Part shown: in pieces, positions 46,375 through 55,661 of the stretch | How the letters are laid out: every line of letters begins with the position of its first letter | How positions within the stretch are numbered: position 1 is the stretch's first letter | Source of the DNA: Desulfosarcina sp. BuS5 | Lineage (GTDB): Bacteria; Desulfobacterota; Desulfobacteria; Desulfobacterales; BuS5 | Assembly: GCF_028752835.1 (NCBI RefSeq) | Contig: NZ_CP087952.1 | Location: 3,966,501 to 4,030,500 of the forward strand | DNA: 64,000 nucleotides | Direction: 5' to 3' | Position numbers and translations under genes: made by a program | Notes under the pieces: model-generated | Databases searched by the model: none | Told to the model about the DNA's origin: nothing | The model's input: the letters and a program-made list of their open reading frames with translations, nothing else

Positions 46375-47156
46375 TCAAATATTATGGACTATTCTGGGTA
46401 ATGGCAGTGGGTATGTTGTGCGCAAGTCCTCGAACATTACTTCGCCCTTGTGACTTCTTCGGCTTAACCATCGACGCCATGCTTTCTCAGTATATTCAAA
46501 CACAACTTCCAGCACTTTGTAGTTACTTATTACTCCAAAGTACTGGTAAAAACCTCGCAGTTTACTGCAAAGAATCTCATACTGCTCGGCCATTGGCTTA
46601 TGACGGTTATCCTTGCACCATATCCATATTCTCTTCATAAAACGGCTTGAACGCTTTCTTGCCGTCTTTTTCTTTATTACCATGTACCCTTTTAATGATT
46701 TTGACCAGTAAAATGTAAACCCTAAAAAATCAAACGTCCCGTTTCCCTTTCCGCTAATGCGTTTGGAAAATCGAATCAGTTTTGTCTTTTCCGGGTGAAG
46801 TGACAGCTCGAACTGTTCGAACCGCCTGGGTAATACATCCATGACACGCAATGCGTCTTTTTCATACTCGAACCCGAGGATGAAATCATCCGCCCAGCGT
46901 ATGATGGAGCATCTCCCTTTCATCCGGGGGATCACTTCTTTCACGTACCAGTCATCTAAAACATAATGAAGAAAGATATTACTGAGCACAGGGGAAATTA
47001 CTCCTCCCTGTGGAGTGCCCGTTTCAGAGTACGTCAGGTTGCCTTCCTCCATTACGCCTGCATTCAACCACTTCCCTATCAGGCGAATCATTCCGCCGTC
47101 ACTTACTCTCCGACGTATCATGTCTTTAAGTAACTCGTGATTAATATTGTCAAATA
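46375..47156 (-). pseudogene. Intron RT/maturase copy 2, C-terminal part
   Basis: Carries GTPQGGVISPVLSNIF, the IIRWADDFILGF active site and the maturase domain, but the N-terminal third is separated by the insertion sequence. Confidence 0.9.
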
Positions 47157-47311
47157 TGGGGTGTCTAAATCCCCATAATTAGCTTGCTCAGGATTTGGCC
47201 CCCCCTTCAGAATATAAGTTATGTATGTCAATTTGCTCCATTTATAAACAAAGCATTAACATGTTGATAATACCCATTATTTATATTTGAATGTGGTCAA
47301 ACAAATGCTTA

Positions 47312-48951
47312 TTAAGCTGCGGCACGGTTATTATATTCAGCATTATTGGGCGCATAAGGTTGTTTTGTAAACTTATTTACGGGCCCACCTAATTGTTCAA
47401 AATTTGCTGTAATATCAGTTACATCTTTTGATTTTTCATCATTTTTTGGCACCGGTAGAAGAGTTAAACCACAGTCAAACTCAGTTGACAAACTATCTGT
47501 AAGGCTTCCGGGGGTTGGTAAAATTTTTCGGCGCTGCCGAGTTAAAGACAACAACTTATTTTCAACTTCCTGTTGTTCCTTTACTGTAACGCCCATTGCC
47601 ATCCGAACGGATTCTCTATTCACAGATCCGCAAAAAGCCGGTAAACGAAGTGCAATTCGGTTTGCATCTTTTACTTCTCCTGTACCATGTGTTTTACCAA
47701 GTCCAAACAGGGATTCAATATTATCAGAACAAATAGGCATTCCAGTATTGCCCATGCCCAATGATTCAGCGACTATTAATTGTTTTTCCATCCAGGTAAT
47801 AAAACCGATACGTACTTGAGAGCTTTGAGGGATATTTTTTAAAAGTTCTTTGCACTCTTTGTAGGTTTTCATATTCAAGCCTTGAGCTTTAAGAATTTCC
47901 TGGCTTTTTAAAAGAGGAGATGCATCACGAAGAAATCGCTTGATAAACTGTTTATATTCAGGAAGTTTACCAAGATAATTCCTAAGTTTTGAAACTACAG
48001 AGTCCTTTGAAACTCGCCCCCGTGGTGAGTGCTTAAGAACCATTTCAGCCCATTTCACCATTCGATGAATATTCATGAATCGAGCTTTTGTCGAAACCTT
48101 TGGGGGTGCAAAAAATGCAAGTACTGTTTGCTTAAATTTTTTTGAGGCTTGTCCGCAAGCAGAGATAAAACAGTCATACGAAGGATGTTTTGTATATTCT
48201 TTTTTTAATAGATTGGCAACAACATGAGAAATATCATCAATGGAGAAACTTGAAAATCCTCTTTCATTTAGGAGTCTGACACCTTTCATGAGGTCCATTC
48301 CTCCGTCTTTCAAATATGCAGCAGGTTTTCCGGTGATGAGAATCACCTTTTGTAAAAAATTTGCAATGGATTCTCCAGTCCATGATTTCGCCACTGAAAT
48401 TGCTACACAATTGATGTTTTCAAGAGTTGGAGCACCTTCATGATTTTTAAAATGATCAGTTCTAAGCTCCAAAATAGCAAGAATTTTACCAGCTCCCAAT
48501 GCTATTGAGGTATCTATCATCCAAATAGCACCATTTACAATCTTATCCATATCAAAAGAAACAGAAGAAAGCCCTTTATAGTTCCAGATTTTTGATAGTG
48601 AATATCTGGTGACCCAGTTAATGATCGTTTGAGGGCACGGTATTTTGGTTATCCCAAGGTATGCTTGTAAAATGCCAAACATTCTTGATATTGCTCTGAA
48701 TCCAACGTGTCCGACCAAAAATAGGCGTAAAGAAATAAAAATCAATTCCTCCTTACTATTAACCGACAATGTGTTCTTTTTACGTTCTTGTTCTAATTCT
48801 TGTCTATTTTTCCGGAGTTCAGACTTGTATTTATTTCGTTCATTTTTAGTACGTTTCAGCTCAGCTTTCTGATACTTAATTATACGAGTACGATCAACTG
48901 CTTTGTCTTTCCAGGCAGTTCTACTTTTTTTAATTTTGAAACTTTACTCAT
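47312..48951 (-). CDS. DDE-type transposase, possible -1 frameshift start
   Basis: The main frame (48769 downward) gives 485 aa with candidate DDE residues: WMIDTSIALGAG, AYLKDGGMDL/SIDDISHV and CSDNIESLFGLGK. The same frame is open further upstream through a charged coiled coil (KAELKRTKNERNKYKSELRK) but has no ATG there. An ATG at 48951 (MSKVSKLKK) in the +1-related frame meets it at an A7 run (48925-48931) by a -1 shift. Either frameshifting or internal initiation makes the enzyme. Confidence 0.75.
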
Positions 48952-49087
48952 AGCAATAACCATCTTTTTGGTTAAAATATTTGAATATATAGGGAATAAT
49001 AATTTTTTTCAATCAGCAATTTTGAATTATTGACGGCATTTTGTTATGGTCTACGCAAATTTTACTGAAAATATTGAAGGTGCCTGA

Positions 49088-49393
49088 ATGACATATGATA
49101 GATTGCAAGCAAAAATAATCCCTGGCAAACATTGTAGCTTTTGTGGAAACGATTCTGTTCCTTTAATAAAAACAAAATGTTGTGACCAATGGATTTGCTG
49201 TGACACTTCTTTTGCATCTATAAAAGGTGGAGATTATTGCCAATATCATCACGAGCACGAGGGTCTCTGCCATTTTCATTACAATAACAGCCATTCAGGG
49301 ATATGGCAGGAGTGCAAAGAATGCCGGGATTTGGTTGGGGAAGATAATTTTAATGCTGCATTTCATGACCCCAACAATGTGCCAAGATATTAA
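49088..49393 (+). CDS. Cys/His-rich zinc-binding passenger of the insertion sequence
   Basis: 101 aa with at least four CxxC/CxxH-like groups (CSFCGNDSVPL, KCCDQWICCD, YCQYHHEHEG, CHFHYNNSHSG, CKECRDLVG). GAAGGTG precedes the ATG. It lies between the inverted repeats and on the opposite strand to the transposase. Function unknown; perhaps a DNA-binding helper. Confidence 0.72.
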   Translation: MTYDRLQAKIIPGKHCSFCGNDSVPLIKTKCCDQWICCDTSFASIKGGDYCQYHHEHEGLCHFHYNNSHSGIWQECKECRDLVGEDNFNAAFHDPNNVPRY

Positions 49394-49462
49394 TCGCACT
49401 CATGATAGGGCCAAAAGTTGAGCAAAAAAAGTAGCCACAAAACTGAGTTTTTGGACACCCCA

Positions 49463-50063
49463 TGTCAAATAGTCCTGTAATATCTGCGCTTACTATCCAG
49501 CTGATATTCTGCTTCAAGCATTGCTCACGTAAATCTTTGATTGCCATGTGTTGGCTCCGACCTTTTCTGAATGCATGGGAAAAATTGTAAAAATTCCTGT
49601 CAAATATGACATTCAATATGGCTGCTGCTGCTTTCTGGACAATTTTATCCTCAAGTACAGGTATGCCAATTGGACGCTTTTTCCCTCCTTCCTTGTCTAT
49701 CCAGATACGCTTTACAGGAGACGCAACGTACTGTCCTCTCCGCAGTCGTTCATACAGATTATAGAGGTTTTGATCAAGATTTTCGGCATACTCCTTTGCC
49801 GTAACCTTGTCCACTCCTGCAGATTTGCTTTTCCGAATTTTACGAAAGGATTGTTTCAGTAAATCAAAGTCTATCCGATGGACTACTGATGTAAATACCA
49901 GTTCAGGATTACTTTGAGCAAGCAGCTCGATTTTGATAAGGGATGACCCACCTGTTAACACCGGTGGTTGTCCCCATTCTATCGGTCTGGAATTGCAAGC
50001 GACCGTTCTTGCAATTTCTCGGCTTTTTGTTGATATGGTTTGTGACATCTGTGTATCTCCCAT
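49463..50063 (-). pseudogene. Intron RT/maturase copy 2, N-terminal part
   Basis: From the start MGDTQMSQTIS to the NISWIVSADITGLFD block, then cut by the insertion sequence. Shares the SNPEL and GGKKRPIG variants with copy 3, so it is closer to copy 3 than to copy 1. Confidence 0.9.
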
Positions 50064-50802
50064 AATTCCTGCCAAAAAAACGTTATACCCTGCTTCACCT
50101 TCCCTGCAGTGGGTCGCTTGGGCATCACTTCCCCACCTTTCCGATCAAGATAGTTCAATTCTTAATCATCGGTACTATGATCTGCTAAGACTTCCGAATG
50201 TTTATCTCAGGTTCGTTCGCTCTTCGCTATCCTCCCCTGATACCTTGTATCGCCCATCTTTTAATGTTTGTGTTTCTGCCAATGGCAGACTCGTTGCAAG
50301 GCGGGACATTCCTATGCAACGCCGGGATTTCGCTTGCGCTGGATTTCCTGTTACCGTTCTTTTTACCCAAGGAAACATCCGGGTCTCCCAAGTTCCCGAG
50401 CTACCCCTTTGAGTACATGCCCTGGTCTAAGACCCCGGTGGTGTCCTGAATACTTGCCTTAGCATATTCAGGACTGCTGCCTTCCGCTGTCTCCAAAGCG
50501 TCGGCTTTTTCCTGCAAGCAGGATTATCACAATGACCACAACCATACATTTTTCGGGGCTCAATACAGAGCCTGCAATCTTGCTCCGTCCAGCTCCAGAC
50601 TCCCGTTACCGGGTTTACCTGTGGACTTCGCTACTGACCTGCTGGTTAGTCTTTAGTCAGGTGGGACTATCTTAACATCAATGCCAGAGCAAGCCCTGCA
50701 GAGATGAAGGAAACAAACCGTTTCCCGAGCACCCACTTGGTAACAATATCGAGTTTCAAAGACCTTGTGTCTTATCCCAACGATTCGGATTTATCTTGGC
50801 AC

Positions 50803-50964
50803 GAGAAGGAGATTTGTCTGTTGAACCACACAGTAAAAGCCAAAGATTTATGCTTGATGTGTACACCGAGATATTAAATATTATAGATCAGTTAATAGAA
50901 AAGCCTCTTGAATTTCTTCGAGCTATAGAAGATCTCTACATCCTAGAATTCGTTGAGAATAACG
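50803..50964 (+). pseudogene. DUF262/DUF1524 gene, part 2
   Basis: About 54 codons (REGDLSVEPHSKSQRFMLDV ... EDLYILEFVENN) between the intron and IS66. It continues part 1 in frame as NSLLS-REGDL and part 3 as FVENN-ESDAIRIF. Confidence 0.85.
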
Positions 50965-51090
50965 GTGTCCTTTCGGCAAGCGTGCATAGCGCAAAAAAAA
51001 ATTTGGCGTAGGTAAGCAGTCAGCGGTTAGGTGCCTGTTTTTTGCAGGCACCCGGCTGATCAATCAGGATGGAAATATTAAAAAGTGATT

Positions 51091-52650
51091 TTATGCTTCA
51101 GGATTGTCCGGTTCAATCAGTGCGGATTTATAATTCCACGGCATCCATTTATCTGGGGATTCTGACAACTCAGAGGCATGTTCCAGCAGTGCTGTCAGGT
51201 AATCAAAAGGATTGGTACCGGATAAATTACAGGTATGAATCAGACTCATGAACAGATCACCTACCATGGCACCATGCTCAGTTTTATAAAACAGAGCATT
51301 CTTGCGATGCAGAACGACCTTTTTCAAAGCCTGTTCGCAAATATTGTTGTCCAAAGGTACACCTGGTTCCCTGAGAAAAAGGGTCAACGCCTCCCAATGT
51401 TTGAGCATGTAGCCAATAGCCTGGCCCAGCCCGCTGTTGGGCTCCACCAAATGTTGGTCTATTTGTTTGTGAAACCAGGTGTTGAGCTTTTTCATCAGCG
51501 GACCGCTGTTGTCCTGATGAAACCGCAGCCGTTCTTCAGCTTCCATGTTCTGTTCTTTGGTAATCTTATCATTTTTATATACCTCTGCGAGGATTTCGAG
51601 TACATAACTGCACTCTTCCGGGAAGCTTTGCAGTACGTCAACAAACTGTCTTCGTCCATGTGTAAGACAATTTGCCAGCAGAGTTTCGAATTCTTTGGGA
51701 ACATTTCTGGACAGAGCATCACACATCTGAATGGGTGGGCTCAGACCAATACGACGCTTAAGTAAATCCATCAAGTTTTCTCCGGCATGCTGACGGCCGG
51801 TAAAAAACAGTGCAATTTTATGATCATCGGTTTTTGACAGTATACCCGTGGTAAATATACCTTTACGTTCCGGGTTATTTTCTTTGTTTTCCTTCATCAG
51901 GGACAAAACCTTCATAGTGGTGTCATCATTATGAATGATATCGCCCTGAGCGCCCTGACGGATAAATTCCTGATAAATCGGAGTAAGTTCCATTGCCATT
52001 TGATCGACAATCTCGAACTGTGTCGATGCAGGCAATGGTATGCCAAGACTTTGCTGAAGATCTTTAAGTCTGTTAAATGGCATACCGGTACCATATTTCA
52101 AAAGAGCAATCATGGCCTTGGCTTTTGCATCATATTTGTCTTCACCCACATTTTCAGGTGTCGATGCGGTGAAAATTGCTCCACAGAGATTACAGCGTAA
52201 ACGCTGCATTTCATAGACAGTTCCACTTAATGGAGCGTTTCCGGTGATGCGTATGATTCGCTGCGGCTCCTTTAATTCATATACCTTGCCCTTTAAACAT
52301 TCAGGGCAGTTGTCTCCAGGTTTAAGAGTATCATGGAAGACTCTGACTTTTTTTGCCCCGGTATAATTTTTAGCAGGTTTGCGGCCATGACCTTTTTTAG
52401 CTTTAACAGAATTCTTCTTTTTTGGGTGAGCCTTTGTTTTTCCAGTTTTTTCGGTAGTTGCACCAAACAGCATGCGCAACAGCCGTCGTATGGAGGCGGC
52501 TTTATTGTCCACACACTGACTTAAAAGGTAGATAGTGTCAGCCATAGCCTTGATGAGTTCATAGTCCTCAGGTGGCAACAGTTCTTTAACACGCTTTAAA
52601 AGAGCATCTAACTGCTTGACGTCCAGGTCTATACGTTCCGGGGTCTTCAC
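51091..52650 (-). CDS. tnpC: IS66 transposase TnpC, copy B
   Basis: Identical in protein sequence, as far as I can read, to 22450-24009; GTG start overlapping the passenger stop. Confidence 0.93.
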   Translation of the reverse strand: MKTPERIDLDVKQLDALLKRVKELLPPEDYELIKAMADTIYLLSQCVDNKAASIRRLLRMLFGATTEKTGKTKAHPKKKNSVKAKKGHGRKPAKNYTGAKKVRVFHDTLKPGDNCPECLKGKVYELKEPQRIIRITGNAPLSGTVYEMQRLRCNLCGAIFTASTPENVGEDKYDAKAKAMIALLKYGTGMPFNRLKDLQQSLGIPLPASTQFEIVDQMAMELTPIYQEFIRQGAQGDIIHNDDTTMKVLSLMKENKENNPERKGIFTTGILSKTDDHKIALFFTGRQHAGENLMDLLKRRIGLSPPIQMCDALSRNVPKEFETLLANCLTHGRRQFVDVLQSFPEECSYVLEILAEVYKNDKITKEQNMEAEERLRFHQDNSGPLMKKLNTWFHKQIDQHLVEPNSGLGQAIGYMLKHWEALTLFLREPGVPLDNNICEQALKKVVLHRKNALFYKTEHGAMVGDLFMSLIHTCNLSGTNPFDYLTALLEHASELSESPDKWMPWNYKSALIEPDNPEA

Positions 52651-53528
52651 TGTGTGTCCCCCCGTAAAAGGCTGCGAAAATTTTTGGCTAATGGATATCC
52701 CCAAACAGCCTTTATAGATCGGTTCGGTTTAAATGTTTGATCATTTTTACCCCTGCCGGTGGTGTCTCCAAGATACTTCCAGTTCGCAGCCTTGTAACAG
52801 GTACCGGCAAAACGGGTTTTGTCCACAAAAGTTTCAAGGTACCAGATGGGATGATTGTAGATTTTACGCCAATCCAGGGCCAAGATTTTTATCATGTGAC
52901 CAAGAAGATGGGAGGCCAGATGTGGTACGCGCACCCATGGTAGAATTAAAAATCGTGTATTATACGCCAAAAGGTGCAGATTTTTTTTACGCGTCTTCGC
53001 ATCCCAGCCGATAAACCTGTCCCTGCAGCCTATATGCCTCGCTGCAGAAGACCAGGCAAAACATGCTATTGGCCGCCCATCAGTATAAACGATGTATTTC
53101 AGCTGTTCGCCCACTGAATGGCAGTAACCCAGATAATGGTAATACTCGATCAGGCTGTTGAACATTTTTTCATGCGGGCTTCTGCGTACCTGGCAAAATT
53201 CAAGCGGCCGTATTTTGGCTAATTTTGTTTCCAGTAAAGTTTGATTGATCTGAATTTTTTTAGGTTTTCTACGTTCTACAAATGGATTATGGGGATTACA
53301 TTTTTTGTCCGGCAGACGTATGAATCCTGCACGGTGCAGTTCTAACATCATACCCCGACAGACCATATCACGCAATGCCCCATTGGCCTGGACCCAATTC
53401 CAGGCTATGCACAGTTTTCTGGAAAGCGCCCGGCGGCTGGCATCCGGATTTTGAGCAATAAGCTCCTTGATAAAAATAATATCTTTGTCAGTAACGACTC
53501 TGCCTCTATACGTAAACATGGGCATCAA
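52647..53528 (-). CDS. DUF4338 / DruA-like passenger, copy B
   Basis: Same as 21572-22453 except YCHSVGEQLK for YCHPVGEQLK. Confidence 0.85.
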   Translation of the reverse strand: MMPMFTYRGRVVTDKDIIFIKELIAQNPDASRRALSRKLCIAWNWVQANGALRDMVCRGMMLELHRAGFIRLPDKKCNPHNPFVERRKPKKIQINQTLLETKLAKIRPLEFCQVRRSPHEKMFNSLIEYYHYLGYCHSVGEQLKYIVYTDGRPIACFAWSSAARHIGCRDRFIGWDAKTRKKNLHLLAYNTRFLILPWVRVPHLASHLLGHMIKILALDWRKIYNHPIWYLETFVDKTRFAGTCYKAANWKYLGDTTGRGKNDQTFKPNRSIKAVWGYPLAKNFRSLLRGDTQ

Positions 53529-53572
53529 ATATCACATTTTTTACTGGAACGCAAGTCATTAAATATTTTTTT

Positions 53573-53935
53573 TTATTTTTTTACAGGAATTGGCCGCCAC
53601 AATGGTGCAACATGAGCCTTTACAGGATTACCGTTCCAGATCAGAAGCTGCAGTTCATGAACGGCCAGAGGCCTGACCGCCTCACCGGATTTGTTTGGCC
53701 ACCAGTTGAAACGTCCCTTAGACAGCCTTTTCTGACACATCCAGAATCCTTGGCCATCATACATAATGATCTTTATGGCAGTTGCCTTTTTATTACGAAA
53801 AATAAAAACATACCCTGAAAATGGATCGGAGCGCAGCACCTGCCGACAAACAGCATTTAGACCGTCGATACCTTTTCTGAAATCCACCGGGTCTATGGCC
53901 AGCAGGATACGCATTTGCGGAGTTATCTGAATCAT
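53573..53935 (-). CDS. tnpB: IS66 accessory protein TnpB, copy B
   Basis: Same protein as 21165-21527; ATGA overlap with tnpA. Confidence 0.92.
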   Translation of the reverse strand: MIQITPQMRILLAIDPVDFRKGIDGLNAVCRQVLRSDPFSGYVFIFRNKKATAIKIIMYDGQGFWMCQKRLSKGRFNWWPNKSGEAVRPLAVHELQLLIWNGNPVKAHVAPLWRPIPVKK

Positions 53936-54318
53936 GGCTGACTCCAAAACTGTTGGGTTATATTGATCAAGTCAGAACTGTCCGCAATTTGCATTGTCAT
54001 CCTGGCACCGTTCTGATGTTGCATCTCGATAATGCCCTTGAAAGGCAAAGGGGCTTGGGCTACATCAAGTTCGATGAAAGATGCCGTCGGCACGGACGGA
54101 TTTGGTGATATATTCTGGACGTAATGCTTTAGCTTGGTATGGTTGAGGCTCAAGGCTTTTGATATACGGTGCAGAGAATAGGCAGGGTATAACGAGGCAG
54201 CGGCTTCCCATAATGCTTCCGGAATGGCTTTACCTCTATCCCGGCTGTTACGCCATTGTTTAAATTTTTCCCGTACTTCATCCAGACTGTACTCGCCTGA
54301 AGGCTGCATAAGATTCAT
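53932..54318 (-). CDS. tnpA: IS66 accessory protein TnpA, copy B
   Basis: Same protein as 20782-21168. Confidence 0.85.
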   Translation of the reverse strand: MNLMQPSGEYSLDEVREKFKQWRNSRDRGKAIPEALWEAAASLYPAYSLHRISKALSLNHTKLKHYVQNISPNPSVPTASFIELDVAQAPLPFKGIIEMQHQNGARMTMQIADSSDLINITQQFWSQP

Positions 54319-54410
54319 CGGTCATCCTCCTTATATAATATTACGTGATTTGAATGACCGATACTACCTTATTTGAATTTGTTTTTCATGCACGCTTGCC
54401 GAAAGGACAC

Positions 54411-55593
54411 GAATAACGAGTCAGATGCCATACGTATATTTCAAACTGTAAACGATAGAGGAAAAGAACTATCCCGCATGGATAAAATGAAAAGTTTGAT
54501 ATTTTACTTTTCCAACAAATACCTTGAAGCAAAATATGATGACAAAATAAACAATATATTTGGTGAAATATTCGAACTATATGACGATATAAAATTAATT
54601 GGTGAAGAACAAGGTATAAACATAATTAGCTCGAAATTATTCACTGAAGATGACCTTTTGAGGCAACACCATATATGTTTTTCTGAGGACAGCTATGACC
54701 CAACAGCTCAACAGGTAATGGACAATGTAAAACTAGCGTTAGTAGATTACAGAAAGAATGGCACAACTGATGAACTTGATGAGTTCATAACAACATATAT
54801 AGATAGTCTTTTAAATTATGTTAGAGCATTCAAGAAAATAATCTCAAGAACAACTGAAAATGAAAGATATTACAAAATATTTAGCATCCTTGGATTGTCT
54901 GCTGTTTACTATCCAGTAATAACTCAATTGGAAATATGTGGCTTTCTAGAGAAGAAGTTACCTTCAAAAGCTATTTCTGTTCTTGATATGATTGAAATAA
55001 TTGATGTTCGTGTTTTTAAGATTAGAGATTATGCAGGGAAAAAGCATGTTGCAGAATTTGCATATAGCCTAAACCATGAAGAATGGACAATTGATGAAAT
55101 AGAAGAACATTTGCTTTGGTTCAACTCTTTTGAAATTAGCAATGACAGATTCAAAGATTACTTGTCCGACTACGATTATTATAAGCAGACAGGACTACTG
55201 AGGCTTCTTTTTATTGATTATTGTGAAAGATTATCTAAAAGAAAATATACACTTAAAGAATTGAAAAAAATAATGGATAACGATCCAACTATTGAACATA
55301 TTTTATCTCAGACACCTAAATTTAAGCCACGCAGTTTTGGCTTCAAGAACAATGAAGACTTCGATGAATATAAAAATTTAATTGGCAATTTATCCCTCTT
55401 GGAGAAAAAGATAAATAGCTCTATTAAAAATTCAGATTTATCAGACAAAGTTGCGGGATACAGCAAAAGCAAATTCAAGATGACACAACAATTAGCTACT
55501 CTGCTGTCACAGACTAAATCCTTCAAGAAGAAAGACCTTAAAGAGAGAAGCCAATTATTGGTTGAAGACTTCGCCACTAGGTGGTGGGCATAG
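54411..55593 (+). pseudogene. DUF262/DUF1524 gene, part 3
   Basis: Resumes as NNESDAIRIFQTVNDRGKELS, the conserved DUF262 C-terminal motif, then a helical region and a DUF1524 HNH-like end with DPTIEHILSQTPKF and IGNLSLLEKKINSS. The gene carries no other lesion that I can see, so it was probably intact until these insertions. Confidence 0.87.
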
Positions 55594-55661
55594 ATCACAT
55601 ATAACTTACTTGGGCTAATATTAACGATAACTCATAGTAATCACACAACAAATCAATTCTC

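Larger units (their letters stand above)
47157..49462 (-). mobile_element. Insertion sequence with zinc-protein passenger (2306 bp)
   Basis: Ends TGGGGTGTC / GACACCCCA, with subterminal similarity continuing inward (TTGCTCA...TTTGGCC); 9-bp target duplication TGTCAAATA (47148-47156, 49463-49471). Two genes: a transposase on the minus strand and a Cys/His-rich protein on the plus strand. Family not recognised. Confidence 0.9.
46226..50802 (-). mobile_element. Group IIC-like intron, copy 2, antisense and interrupted
   Basis: Same intron as copies 1 and 3, on the minus strand inside a coding gene, so it cannot be spliced from the gene's transcript. It contains an insertion sequence (47157-49462); without it and its 9-bp duplication the length is 2262 bp, equal to copy 3. 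Confidence 0.9.
50965..54410 (-). mobile_element. IS66-family element with DruA-like passenger, copy B (3446 bp)
   Basis: Inverted relative to copy A, same 23-bp terminal repeats, duplication GAATAACG (50957-50964, 54411-54418). Inserted in the DUF262 gene. Confidence 0.95.

Noticed and set aside
50803-51011. A separate small gene ending ...VLSASVHSAKKNLA.
   Set aside because: The last residues are read from the IS66 terminal repeat; the rest is the middle of the DUF262 gene.
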